In this document: positions 1 through 6,446 of the stretch, in pieces
How the letters are laid out: every line of letters begins with the position of its first letter
Numbering within the stretch: the first letter of the stretch is position 1
Source of the DNA: a virus
DNA length: 29,304 bases
Virus record (IMG/VR): IMGVR_UViG_3300021961_000444
Span: 1 to 29,304 of that record
Strand: one strand, 5' to 3'
The notes under the pieces: generated by a model
What the model was told of the DNA's origin: nothing
What the model saw: only the letters and a program-made list of their open reading frames with translations
Databases searched by the model: none
Translations under genes and position numbers: made by a program

Positions 1-1
1 A

Positions 2-958
2 ACTCCGATTCCCTCTGTGTCTCCTGAACCCACTCCCACTCCGTCCCCTGAACCTCAGCCAAGTCCAAGTCCTGAAGCGACACCCGAACCAACCCCTGAA
101 CCTGAAGTGACCCCCGAGCCTGAGCCAACTCCTCAGCCTTCTGAAGAATCTGAGGATGAACCTTCCGAGTCCCAAGAGGAATCCGACCCGACAAATCAAA
201 CACCTGAACCACAACCATCTGATGAACCTAGCCCTGAACCAACGCCAACAGAATCAGAATCCACACCAACGGAAGAAGAATCTTCAGACCCAACTCAATC
301 TGACGAGACCTCCGTTCCTTCTCAAGATGAAACGGATTCTGACACAACCGATACATCTCCCGATGAAAATACTTCCGACGATGAGCAATCCGAAGAAGAA
401 GCAGAGCCACAACAGATAGAAGAAGAACAGCCAACAAGTCCGTCCATTGAATCATTACCGACCTCCGAGATTGTCGAGAACATTTTAGAAGATGGAATTG
501 TAACTGCTTCCGAAGTTAGCGCCATCATTGAGAATGTTAAGGCTGATGGTAAATTAACTGAGGAAGAAAAGGAAGTTCTTGCCACGGCGATTGTTGCTCA
601 ATTTATGGATGAGCCAGCCGTGCCAGCATCAGCCCTCGAAGAAGCGGGTCTTGATTTCGCAGACCTTCCAGCCGAGACCCCAGTAGATGTCAGAACCGAC
701 GAAGATGGCAACCCTGTAATTATCACCGCTGAGATTGCCGACGCTTTAGAACTGCTCGCATCTCCAGCCGAAATCTTCCAAGCAATCTTTGAATCACCTG
801 CTCAACTTATTTTTGCTATCGGAAACCTCGGTGCCGATATGTCTGAGGAAGAAAGAGAAGAAGCAACTAAAACAATTATTGCCGCGACAATCGTAGGCAA
901 TATCGCAACGACTACAATGGCTACCGCAATCGGCGGTATCGGATATAGGAGACCATGA
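2..958 (+). CDS. Pro/Glu/Ser-rich protein with C-terminal hydrophobic segment (5' end outside window)
   Basis: The reading frame is open to the left edge, so only the C-terminal part is visible. The first 130 or so residues are low-complexity runs of Pro-Glu-Pro-Thr followed by Ser/Glu/Asp-rich sequence, typical of an extended acidic linker. A more normal domain follows, with an EF-hand-like stretch (DGIVTASEV, then ADGKLTEEEKE). The protein ends in a hydrophobic segment rich in Ala/Ile/Thr and the basic tail GYRRP. An upstream structural or surface-exposed domain is likely but not visible. The stop overlaps the next start as ATGA, so the two are probably translated together. I do not recognise the family with certainty; a virion-surface or membrane-anchored protein is a guess. 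Confidence 0.7.
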   Translation, partial: TPIPSVSPEPTPTPSPEPQPSPSPEATPEPTPEPEVTPEPEPTPQPSEESEDEPSESQEESDPTNQTPEPQPSDEPSPEPTPTESESTPTEEESSDPTQSDETSVPSQDETDSDTTDTSPDENTSDDEQSEEEAEPQQIEEEQPTSPSIESLPTSEIVENILEDGIVTASEVSAIIENVKADGKLTEEEKEVLATAIVAQFMDEPAVPASALEEAGLDFADLPAETPVDVRTDEDGNPVIITAEIADALELLASPAEIFQAIFESPAQLIFAIGNLGADMSEEEREEATKTIIAATIVGNIATTTMATAIGGIGYRRP

Positions 959-1125
959 TGAAAAACTTCATCAATGACATGATTGGGCAACTTTGGACAT
1001 TACTTGGAATGTTTGTTGCTTGGATTGTTCTTGACGGAACCGCTAAGGGAATTGTCGGTTACGCAATTCTCGCTACTCTTGGCGTTTGGGCTTTGACTTA
1101 CCCTCTTCGTCGCTCGAAGGACTAG
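955..1125 (+). CDS. Small two-helix membrane protein
   Basis: This 56-residue protein begins MMKNFINDMIGQLW and has two hydrophobic segments (about residues 11-27 and 31-48), with a basic C-terminus (PLRRSKD). The start codon overlaps the stop of the upstream gene (ATGA), and AGGAG lies just before it. A second in-frame ATG at 958 is an alternative start. It is probably an inner-membrane protein, perhaps lysis-related, but no family was recognised. Its last 53 bases overlap the 3' end of the convergent gene on the minus strand. Confidence 0.65.
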   Translation: MMKNFINDMIGQLWTLLGMFVAWIVLDGTAKGIVGYAILATLGVWALTYPLRRSKD

Positions 1126-1369
1126 AAAGATAATCTTGATTTTTACTCAACGGATTAAAAGCATCGTTGATTTCTTCGATAGTTAATTTTCCGTCATCAA
1201 GATATTCGCGGGCTAATCTCTCTGCGACTGAGGCAACTGCCAGCAATCCCGCCATTGATAAAGCAATAATCTCATCGACACCAAAGACAGCACCAGCACC
1301 TAGAGTTCCGAGAGCGCCGACAGTAAAGACCGCAACCATACGGCTCAAGATGTCTCGGACTTTTTTCAT
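1073..1369 (-). CDS. Small membrane protein, holin-like, with acidic C-terminal tail
   Basis: The 98-residue product starts MKKVRDILSRMVAVF. It carries a glycine/alanine-rich hydrophobic region at about residues 12-45. After it comes an EF-hand-like motif (YLDDGKLTIEEINDAF) and a charged, Ser/Lys-rich tail. This layout recurs in small phage membrane proteins often called holins, so that role is possible. Its ATG overlaps the TGA of the metalloprotease gene by four bases (ATGA), making it the last gene of a three-gene minus-strand operon. The 3' end runs 53 bases into the convergent plus-strand gene. Confidence 0.6.
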   Translation of the reverse strand: MKKVRDILSRMVAVFTVGALGTLGAGAVFGVDEIIALSMAGLLAVASVAERLAREYLDDGKLTIEEINDAFNPLSKNQDYLSSPSSDEEGKSKPKRQE

Positions 1370-1887
1370 GCCACAAGTTTAGCGGATGTAATTTCTCGCT
1401 TTCTTGGCACTCGAGGCTTTCCTGATTTAGTCATGACCTTGACCCTCTTGTTATGAAAGGCATTGGCTAATTTATCGGCTTCTTCTTTACCGAGATACCT
1501 TGTCACAAATTGAAGGAGGACATCGGCGAACTCGGCACCATGGGATTCATGACCCCATGTGATGTGATGAGCGATTTCATGAAGAACGGTGAACTTTGTT
1601 CGACCAGCCTTGGTCAATCGAATCAATCGCACCAACTCCCAGTCTCGGTATCTCATCGTGGCATGGCTACCACTTCCAGCCTCCACGATTATCTTGGATG
1701 GATATTTACTAAACTGGAATCGGTACTTCTCAAATAGTGTTCTCGTTCTCTTATGAGATAAAACTTGGTTTACAAATTTCTGAGCCTCTTTGATTGTCAT
1801 GTCGCCCTCAACTTTGTAGAAGCCTCCCTCTCTTTGGGCGTCGTAAAGGCGTTGCCTTTGATTATCCCTCGGCTTGCTTCCAGCCAT
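1366..1887 (-). CDS. SprT-like / HExxH zinc metallopeptidase
   Basis: The 173-residue protein has a clear zinc-peptidase motif, HEIAHH (H103, E104, H107), followed by WGHESHGAEF. H113 or H116 there is the likely third zinc ligand. This is the pattern of SprT-like metallopeptidases in phages and bacteria. The substrate is unknown; the basic C-terminus (KPRVPRKR) would suit nucleic-acid binding. I place the start at 1887 because that ATG overlaps the TAA of the upstream zinc-finger gene (TAATG). A longer in-frame start at 1968 would bury the whole zinc-finger gene. No membrane segment or signal peptide is seen. Confidence 0.75.
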   Translation of the reverse strand: MAGSKPRDNQRQRLYDAQREGGFYKVEGDMTIKEAQKFVNQVLSHKRTRTLFEKYRFQFSKYPSKIIVEAGSGSHATMRYRDWELVRLIRLTKAGRTKFTVLHEIAHHITWGHESHGAEFADVLLQFVTRYLGKEEADKLANAFHNKRVKVMTKSGKPRVPRKREITSAKLVA

Positions 1888-2003
1888 TAGGCGACCTTCC
1901 TCTCTTGATGTTCTTCTCTCAGGTGGCGTCCTAGGCTTTGAAATGCCATGCCACCTCTTAGTTGCCATTCCTTTTTACAAACTGGACAGATGATGATTCT
2001 CAT
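1887..2003 (-). CDS. 38-residue C2H2 zinc-finger microprotein
   Basis: This short gene reads MRIIICPVCKKEWQL and continues to HLREEHQERKVA. C6 and C9 (CPVC) with H27 and H32 give a Cx2C-x17-Hx4H layout, consistent with one zinc finger. GAGGAGG lies five bases upstream of the ATG. A good extended -10 promoter lies just before that. The stop is coupled to the metalloprotease start by a one-base overlap (TAATG). Function is unknown; nucleic-acid binding or partner binding for the following protease are both possible. Confidence 0.7.
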   Translation of the reverse strand: MRIIICPVCKKEWQLRGGMAFQSLGRHLREEHQERKVA

Positions 2004-2023
2004 AAGTCCTCCTCTCATTACCC

Positions 2024-2043
2024 ATTATATCAAAGGGGGGTTT
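2024..2043 (-). promoter_or_regulatory. Extended -10 promoter for the zinc finger/metalloprotease operon
   Basis: On the minus strand the sequence TGATATAAT (2032 down to 2024) is a near-ideal extended -10. It is preceded by AAACCCCCC, resembling the AACCCC box of the plus-strand promoters in this window. The start site should fall about seven bases downstream, shortly before GAGAGGAGG and the ATG at 2003. It lacks the GTCC/GGAC hairpin found in the plus-strand leaders. No convincing -35 is seen. Confidence 0.65.
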
Positions 2044-2128
2044 GGAAATACCTCTAAAATGAACTCAGCCCCGCTCGGCTCTGACCCGACACGCCACGAT
2101 TTGACACGGGTTTGAGCCTAATCACGGA

Positions 2129-2179
2129 TTGCGTTATTAACCCCAGTTTGGTATACTGGCAATGTTCCGAGAGGGGGAC
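2129..2179 (+). promoter_or_regulatory. Promoter plus 5' hairpin leader (copy 1)
   Basis: TTGCGT (2129-2134), a 17-base spacer and TATACT (2152-2157) preceded by TGG form a promoter with an extended -10. The spacer holds TAACCCCAGT (2138-2147), and CCAGT pairs with ACTGG as an inverted repeat across the -10. Six bases after the -10, GTTCC (2164-2168) pairs with GGGAC (2175-2179) around the loop GAGAGG, which is the Shine-Dalgarno of the gene at 2183. The stem includes one G-U pair. Confidence 0.75.
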
Positions 2180-2182
2180 AAG

Positions 2183-2317
2183 ATGGAAAAGTGCGTGAAG
2201 TGCGGGGTCGCCGTGGAAAAGATGACAGTCTTTCCAAGGGGGCTTTGCTTGAGTTGCTACGCGGTGGAATTCGAACAGGAATTCCAAAGTGCGTTGAAGA
2301 TAGCGAGGTTGAAGTAA
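2183..2317 (+). CDS. 44-residue zinc-ribbon-like microprotein
   Basis: The product begins MEKCVKCGVAVEKM and has a second cysteine pair in GLCLSCYAVEF. The resulting CxxC-x16-CxxC layout is typical of a small zinc ribbon. It is the first gene behind hairpin-leader promoter 1, with the ATG three bases after the hairpin. Its TAA overlaps the ATG of the next gene by one base (TAATG). The role is unknown; such phage microproteins often bind host transcription or translation factors, but that is speculation here. Confidence 0.7.
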   Translation: MEKCVKCGVAVEKMTVFPRGLCLSCYAVEFEQEFQSALKIARLK

Positions 2318-2640
2318 TGGCTAAGAATCAGTTTAAGGGTAAGAACTTAAAACAGTTAGAAATTATTACAACTGCGATGAGCGGTGATAGAGGTGCCTTT
2401 GGCGCCGCTGGTGGTAATGCTTGGGCAAAGCCACAGAAAGCCGACTCGAGCGATTTATGTCAGGCTATTGACTGGTTGTTGAGTTATGAATGGGAAGATG
2501 ACTTAGAAGTTGGTCAGGCTTATATCAACGCCGCTGAGTTCTTGGCTGGAGAAGCCTTGAAGAAATTCAAGAAAGAGTATGCCAAGGCAAACGGTGTCAA
2601 AGTTTCCCAAGTCAAATTCAAGAAACAAGAGAATAACTAA
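2317..2640 (+). CDS. Hypothetical protein, 107 residues
   Basis: This soluble, charged protein starts MAKNQFKGKNLKQLEII and ends in a Lys-rich tail (VKFKKQENN). A Gly/Ala-rich stretch (GAFGAAGGNAWAKP) precedes a probable helical region. The start at 2317 is set by the TAATG overlap with the zinc-ribbon gene. A longer frame reaching back to 2191 merely shadows that gene. Its stop codon TAA is the first three bases of the conserved TAACTCCAGT box of the next promoter. I do not recognise the family. Confidence 0.65.
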   Translation: MAKNQFKGKNLKQLEIITTAMSGDRGAFGAAGGNAWAKPQKADSSDLCQAIDWLLSYEWEDDLEVGQAYINAAEFLAGEALKKFKKEYAKANGVKVSQVKFKKQENN

Positions 2641-2679
2641 CTCCAGTTGTGATATACTGGACTTGTCCGAGAGGAGGAC
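2638..2679 (+). promoter_or_regulatory. Promoter plus 5' hairpin leader (copy 2)
   Basis: TAACTCCAGT (2638-2647) is followed by the extended -10 TGATATACT, with TATACT at 2653-2658. CCAGT (2643-2647) and ACTGG (2656-2660) form an inverted repeat with an 8-base spacer. Six bases after the -10, GTCC (2665-2668) and GGAC (2676-2679) pair around GAGAGGA. The start codon of the next gene follows three bases later. No good -35 is visible. Confidence 0.75.
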
Positions 2680-2682
2680 AGA

Positions 2683-3009
2683 ATGTACGGAAACGCAATA
2701 GTAATAAATAAACATTACACATCTGACCTAAAGCGTGTGTTGCCATACGGTCAAACTAGATTGCTCAAGGAGATAGCAAAAGAAATTCAAACTGAAATCT
2801 CTGAAAAGTCTTACTACATCTACGCCCAAGATTATATCGAGGCGCTGTTACAACTGGAACAGATTGATGACCAGTATTACGCAGATAGCGCAGTTTCAAT
2901 CGTGAACTATCTGCTGGCTAATCTTCAATCTTGGAAAGGTGATAAGGCTCGAGCAATCAAGGCAGAACTTAAAACCATTCTCGATAACTTCCAAAAGGGG
3001 AAAAAATGA
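2683..3009 (+). CDS. Hypothetical helical protein, 108 residues
   Basis: The protein begins MYGNAIVINKHYTSDLK and looks mostly alpha-helical, with many Leu, Ala, Lys and Tyr residues and no membrane segment or cysteines. It follows hairpin-leader promoter 2 directly. The stop overlaps the next start as ATGA, so the short Cys-rich gene after it is probably coupled. No family was recognised. Confidence 0.65.
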   Translation: MYGNAIVINKHYTSDLKRVLPYGQTRLLKEIAKEIQTEISEKSYYIYAQDYIEALLQLEQIDDQYYADSAVSIVNYLLANLQSWKGDKARAIKAELKTILDNFQKGKK

Positions 3010-3128
3010 CCTGCGCTAATAACTGCGAGGCGATTGGCAGGAATCAGATAGATTCTGAGACCGCGCTTTGCGATGATTGTCTGAATGAATACATCGTCCT
3101 TAATCGTAAGAATAAGGTGAATTCTTAA
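3006..3128 (+). CDS. 40-residue Cys-rich microprotein
   Basis: The product begins MTCANNCEAIGRNQ and continues through ALCDDCLNEYIVLNRK. Four cysteines (C3, C7, C22, C25) give a CxxxC-x14-CxxC arrangement, suggesting a small zinc-binding knuckle. The start overlaps the upstream stop (ATGA). The stop TAA forms the first bases of the TAACCCTAGT box of the next promoter. Function is unknown. Confidence 0.65.
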   Translation: MTCANNCEAIGRNQIDSETALCDDCLNEYIVLNRKNKVNS

Positions 3129-3168
3129 CCCTAGTTATGATATACTCAGATTGTCTTAGAGAGGAGAC
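3126..3168 (+). promoter_or_regulatory. Promoter plus 5' hairpin leader (copy 3)
   Basis: TAACCCTAGT (3126-3135) precedes TGATATACT, with TATACT at 3141-3146. Six bases on, GTCT (3153-3156) pairs with AGAC (3165-3168) around TAGAGAGG. Relative to GTCC/GGAC in copy 2, the pair C-G has become T-A, a compensatory change. The ATG at 3172 follows three bases after the hairpin. Confidence 0.75.
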
Positions 3169-3171
3169 AAA

Positions 3172-3504
3172 ATGACAAAGCAAGAAGGTCGTCCGTTTGA
3201 CGAGGATGTTCTTATTGACCAAATTGGTCGCATGAATATCTTTGCTATCTCAGGTGGTCGTGTTGGTGTTACAAAAAATAACCAAGGCGAAACTGTTGAG
3301 ATTGAATTACCAGTTGGTTATGGTTATCGAGTTTCAATCAAATTAGGTTGGGACGATACATACACAGTTAGCCGTCAGTTTGTCCGTAAGGGCGTTGTTA
3401 CTGACAAGGGCACAATCGAAGGGGTCTACTGCGACCAAGTTGGCGAGATTGCTTACAAAGCATCTTGCTTTAGAAATGTTGAATTTGGAAAGGTGAGCGC
3501 ATGA
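3172..3504 (+). CDS. Conserved actinophage-type hypothetical protein, 110 residues
   Basis: The protein contains [13 protein letters not shown], a beta-rich middle ([18 protein letters not shown], then [11 protein letters not shown]) and a C-terminal [16 protein letters not shown]. This pattern resembles a short beta-rich protein I associate with mycobacteriophages, whose function is unknown. It is the first gene after promoter copy 3 and is coupled to the next gene by an ATGA overlap. There are no membrane segments. Confidence 0.7.
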   Translation: MTKQEGRPFDEDVLIDQIGRMNIFAISGGRVGVTKNNQGETVEIELPVGYGYRVSIKLGWDDTYTVSRQFVRKGVVTDKGTIEGVYCDQVGEIAYKASCFRNVEFGKVSA

Positions 3505-3656
3505 CAATCGAAGAAGCAAAAAAAATTGTTGGCAATCAACCAACATGGGCATTGAAAAATATGGTCAAGGCTCTTAATATGTTGCCGTGGCTAAATACAG
3601 CGGAGGACGAACTGCGTCTCAAAGCGGCGAAGGTAGTTCTCAAATCAAGAAAGTAA
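3501..3656 (+). CDS. Conserved small hypothetical protein, 51 residues
   Basis: The sequence [20 protein letters not shown], with a following helical basic region ending VVLKSRK, resembles a short helical protein found in mycobacteriophages. The start overlaps the previous stop (ATGA), and GAAAGGTGAG lies upstream. Function is unknown. Confidence 0.65.
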   Translation: MTIEEAKKIVGNQPTWALKNMVKALNMLPWLNTAEDELRLKAAKVVLKSRK

Positions 3657-3844
3657 GCAAAGCAAGAAAACAAATAGATTCTGTTTTGGCTCGCTACAAA
3701 GATATGCTGGACTTTGTTACAAATTCAACTGATGAAGAATTTGGCATTGTCTATGAGATTGCTCAGAAATCAAATAATGGAACACACATCAAGTTGATGA
3801 TGTCCCGAATCCAGTACCGAGGTTATTGCCAACTTTACCCTTAA
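3587..3844 (+). CDS. Possible small gene, start uncertain
   Basis: An open frame extends to the TAA at 3844. Its second half ([18 protein letters not shown], then [15 protein letters not shown]) looks like a genuine helical protein. The only start that includes all of this is GTG at 3587, which overlaps the previous gene in another frame and has no clear ribosome-binding site. The first ATG is at 3703 and would give 46 residues. The C-terminal half probably belongs to a real gene, but the start is unresolved. Confidence 0.4.
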   Translation: MAKYSGGRTASQSGEGSSQIKKVSKARKQIDSVLARYKDMLDFVTNSTDEEFGIVYEIAQKSNNGTHIKLMMSRIQYRGYCQLYP

Positions 3845-3849
3845 TAATG

Positions 3850-3879
3850 TAAACTGGGGTTTAATATGAGAGAGGAAAC
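3850..3879 (+). promoter_or_regulatory. Divergent promoter/leader of the deacetylase-like gene
   Basis: TAAACT (3850-3855) is a plausible -10. The overlapping ACTGGGGTT is the reverse complement of the AACCCCAGT box seen upstream of other genes. GTTT (3859-3862) can pair with AAAC (3876-3879) around a 13-base loop containing GAGAGAGG. Spacing differs from the other copies (three bases instead of six after the -10), so this is a diverged or inverted member at best. Confidence 0.45.
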
Positions 3880-3880
3880 T

Positions 3881-4804
3881 ATGGAACAAGCAATTTTGGT
3901 TCATTCGCCTGAGTATGCGAATTGGGTCTTTGACGCAACGCATCCAACTCAAGGGCGAAGGTTTCTTCATGCCCGTAATCAACTTATGTTGGAAGCGCAA
4001 AGGCGTCGGCTCAATGTCTATGAGATAGAGCCTGATACCTGCTCAACCGATGACCTACACCTCGTTCACAGCATGGACTATGTTTTTGATGTAACTATCC
4101 GCGGTGAGAGCGATGAATGGGTAGGGCAACGCCACGACCTAGGCGACTTAGCCAAGATGTTTGTTAGCGGTACTTTGACTGCCCTTGATGTCTTACTGGA
4201 TAAGAAAACTCTACTCGCTGTAAATTTTGCTGGAGCAAAGCATCACGCGATGCGTGACTATGCCAGCGGATTTTGCGTGTTCAATGATTTCGCTGTCGCC
4301 GCGACTAAAGCCACGAATGAGTATGACCAGCGCGTTGCTATCTTTGATTGCGATGCCCACCATGGTGACGGAACTGAAATGCTTCTCAAATCCAATAAAA
4401 AAGTTCTGACTTATTCAGTTCATGAGTACGGGATTTTTCCAGGCACGGGTTTACTCAGCGATTGGAGAAATCGCGCCTACAACTTCCCGCTTGCTCCAAA
4501 GTCAGGCGATGATGCTTTACTCAGCGCTACCGAGGGTTTCCTAAAAGCGTGTGAAGAGTTTCAACCTACAATGATTTTTGTTGCCTGTGGCGCGGACGGT
4601 TTGACCGATGACCCACTATCCAATCTCATGTACACGCCCGAGGGTTATTTCAACTCAATGCGCCTTATCCGTGAACAGTTCTATAACCTGCCCATCCTCC
4701 TAGGTGGAGCGGGTGGATACCTACCCGATACGGGAACTCCCGAGGTTTGGAAAACCGCCACGCTTGGATTGATGGCTGTTCAAACCGAGGTTGTAAAACC
4801 TTAG
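3881..4804 (+). CDS. Histone deacetylase-fold hydrolase (AcuC/acetylpolyamine amidohydrolase type)
   Basis: This 307-residue protein has the signature residues of zinc-dependent class I/II deacetylases. KHHAM carries the two active-site histidines (H121, H122). GFCVFND follows them. DCDAHHGDGTE supplies metal ligands D158 and H160. CGADGLTDDPLSNL supplies D239. GGAGGY ends in Y280, the catalytic tyrosine position. Length fits single-domain bacterial members. Known substrates include acetyl-lysine, acetylpolyamines and other acyl amides; the substrate here is unknown. I start at 3881 because GAGAGG lies five bases upstream, whereas the ATG at 3866 sits inside that ribosome-binding region. No signal peptide is present, so it acts in the cytoplasm. 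Confidence 0.88.
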   Translation: MEQAILVHSPEYANWVFDATHPTQGRRFLHARNQLMLEAQRRRLNVYEIEPDTCSTDDLHLVHSMDYVFDVTIRGESDEWVGQRHDLGDLAKMFVSGTLTALDVLLDKKTLLAVNFAGAKHHAMRDYASGFCVFNDFAVAATKATNEYDQRVAIFDCDAHHGDGTEMLLKSNKKVLTYSVHEYGIFPGTGLLSDWRNRAYNFPLAPKSGDDALLSATEGFLKACEEFQPTMIFVACGADGLTDDPLSNLMYTPEGYFNSMRLIREQFYNLPILLGGAGGYLPDTGTPEVWKTATLGLMAVQTEVVKP

Positions 4805-4820
4805 AGGTTACGATTAGCAG

Positions 4821-5543
4821 GTGAATCCACCTAAAAAACTGCTGACCCAAAACAGCGAATTAAAGCCTGACGGAATCTTTAATTGGACTCTTCCTGCTTT
4901 CGCTATCAAATTAACTGACGGCTCTAACTTTAATGTTTGTCCTCAAGCGGGTGCGTGTGCCAGTTTTTGTTACGCAAGAAATGGAACTTATTTATTTCGT
5001 AATGTGCGTGGGCGTCATATACAAAATCTTGAATATGTAATGAACTATCCCGAGCAATGGTTTGAGCAGATGTTGGCTGAAGTCCAAAAGCCAAAGATGA
5101 TTGGAAAACACATTCGGATTCATGATGCTGGAGATTTCTTCTCTGAAGATTATCTAAACCTATGGTTGAGGATTGCTCGTTTAACTCCCGAGGTAACTTT
5201 CTATTGCTATACAAAAGAGGTCGCGTTATTTAAGAAAGTGGTTGAACCTGATTGCCCTGCTAACTTTCGTTATCTGTACAGTATGGGCGGAAAGCAAGAC
5301 CATCTAATAAACAAAGAGACTGACCGCCATGCTGAGGTCTTTCCTGATGATGTCGCTATCTTGGATGCTGGATACTCAAGTCAAGATGCTTCAGACCTAT
5401 TGGCTATCACTTTGCCAAGTAACAAAATCGGCATACCTGCCAACAACATCCGCCACTTTAATAAAAAGTTGGCTGGTCGAACTTTCGGCGATGTTCAAGA
5501 TGAGATTGACCAAAAGCGTAGAGTGAAACTTAGCGGGGCATAA
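4821..5543 (+). CDS. GP88-like Cys-rich phage protein
   Basis: The 240-residue product contains NVCPQAGACASFCYARNGTY near residue 40, a CxxxxxCxxxCYA cluster, and then IRIHDAGDFFSEDY and YCYTKEVAL. These match my memory of the phage 'gene product 88' family (mycobacteriophage L5 gp88 type). The cysteine cluster suggests an iron-sulphur or zinc site, superficially like radical-SAM enzymes. The biochemical role is unknown. The start is GTG at 4821; an in-frame stop two codons upstream rules out an earlier start. The stop is coupled to the next gene by TAATG. Confidence 0.65.
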   Translation: MNPPKKLLTQNSELKPDGIFNWTLPAFAIKLTDGSNFNVCPQAGACASFCYARNGTYLFRNVRGRHIQNLEYVMNYPEQWFEQMLAEVQKPKMIGKHIRIHDAGDFFSEDYLNLWLRIARLTPEVTFYCYTKEVALFKKVVEPDCPANFRYLYSMGGKQDHLINKETDRHAEVFPDDVAILDAGYSSQDASDLLAITLPSNKIGIPANNIRHFNKKLAGRTFGDVQDEIDQKRRVKLSGA

Positions 5544-6100
5544 TGACAACAATCCTCGCGGTTCAATATCCTAATAAGGCTGTCATTGGAGCCGACTCTC
5601 AAACTACTGGAGCAACTGGTCGCCTTGCTTCGCATAGTCAGATGACCAAGATTAGTCTGCGAGGAGAGTACATAATCGCAGGGTCGGGTGAATGTGCGCC
5701 TTGCGATATTGCTCAACACATTTGGGTTCCTCCAACTCCGACGGCTAAAGAATCAAAAGACCTTTATCACTTTATGATTTCAAAGGTTGTTCCGTCTTTG
5801 AAAGCCTGTTTCAAGGAGAACGAATATAAGTGGGATGTCGAGGATGAGGAAACGAAGTTTGCTTTCCTGATAATCATTGGCGGTCAAATTTTTGAAGTGG
5901 CAGATGATTTCTCTGTGACCTTAGATGGAAAAGGTTACTACGGAGTAGGGTCAGGGTCGGATTTTGGTATTGGCGCTCTCAATGCTGGAGCGACTTTGAA
6001 AGAGGCTCTCAAGATTGCCTCCGATAATGATGCCTTTACCTCCCCGCCCTTTATCTTTCACACTCAACATCAAAAGGTTGCCAACTCACCTAAGAAGTAG
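5543..6100 (+). CDS. HslV/proteasome-like Ntn hydrolase
   Basis: The protein begins MTTILAVQYPNKAVIGADSQ. After removal of Met, Thr1 is in place as the nucleophile and Asp17 falls exactly where HslV and proteasome beta subunits have it (GADSQ). K35 in MTKI matches the catalytic lysine region. IIAGSGECAPCD matches the buried glycine turn of the fold. Length (185) is close to HslV. The likely activity is threonine peptidase or a related amidohydrolase, possibly as an oligomer. No ATPase partner is visible here. The start overlaps the previous stop (TAATG). Confidence 0.72.
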   Translation: MTTILAVQYPNKAVIGADSQTTGATGRLASHSQMTKISLRGEYIIAGSGECAPCDIAQHIWVPPTPTAKESKDLYHFMISKVVPSLKACFKENEYKWDVEDEETKFAFLIIIGGQIFEVADDFSVTLDGKGYYGVGSGSDFGIGALNAGATLKEALKIASDNDAFTSPPFIFHTQHQKVANSPKK

Positions 6101-6105
6101 TATCC

Positions 6106-6156
6106 TAACCCTAGTTGTATAAAAAGGCAGAGAGACTGCTGGACGGATACAACTAG
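6106..6156 (+). promoter_or_regulatory. Promoter/leader with long inverted repeat
   Basis: TAACCCTAGT (6106-6115) and TATAAA (6118-6123) place this in the same promoter family, but the leader is different. CTAGTTGTAT (6111-6120) is repeated perfectly inverted as ATACAACTAG (6147-6156), just before the Shine-Dalgarno GGGAGG. Between the arms, GCAG (6127-6130) pairs with CTGC (6136-6139). The left arm lies in the promoter and may not be transcribed, so the large repeat may act as a DNA operator and the inner one as the RNA hairpin. Confidence 0.6.
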
Positions 6157-6168
6157 AGGGAGGTAACT

Positions 6169-6435
6169 ATGGATGATAATTTCGTAGTGCTTAGTTCAGG
6201 TGGTAATTATGGTGATTACGCAAAATTGCGTGGTTACTTAAAAGATGGACAGTTTGCTGTTATTAGATATAGGTCTTGGCTTTCTTGGTATAACCAAGCC
6301 CGATTCAGCAATAGCAGATTGAAAATTGAGGACTTATTGCCGAAACCAAAATCGGTTCATAATTCAGAACAAGAAGCGAAGCAAGTTTGTAAGGAACTTA
6401 ATTCTGCTTTGAAATCTTCTATCAGTCTAAGTTAA
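6169..6435 (+). CDS. Hypothetical protein, 88 residues
   Basis: This protein begins MDDNFVVLSSGGNYGDYAKL and has aromatic residues in its middle (RYRSWLSWYNQARF), followed by a charged helical C-terminus. It has a strong ribosome-binding site, GGGAGG, about five bases before the ATG. It follows the long inverted-repeat leader, so its expression may be controlled separately from the neighbours. No family was recognised. Confidence 0.6.
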   Translation: MDDNFVVLSSGGNYGDYAKLRGYLKDGQFAVIRYRSWLSWYNQARFSNSRLKIEDLLPKPKSVHNSEQEAKQVCKELNSALKSSISLS

Positions 6436-6446
6436 GAGAGGAATCT

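Noticed and set aside
2101-2106. TTGACA as a -35 for promoter copy 1
   Set aside because: It is far too distant from TATACT at 2152, and no -10 lies 16-18 bases after it; TTGCGT at 2129 fits.
3866-3881. Earlier ATG for the deacetylase-like gene at 3866
   Set aside because: It lies within the leader and includes the ribosome-binding site of the ATG at 3881, which matches the family's N-terminus better.
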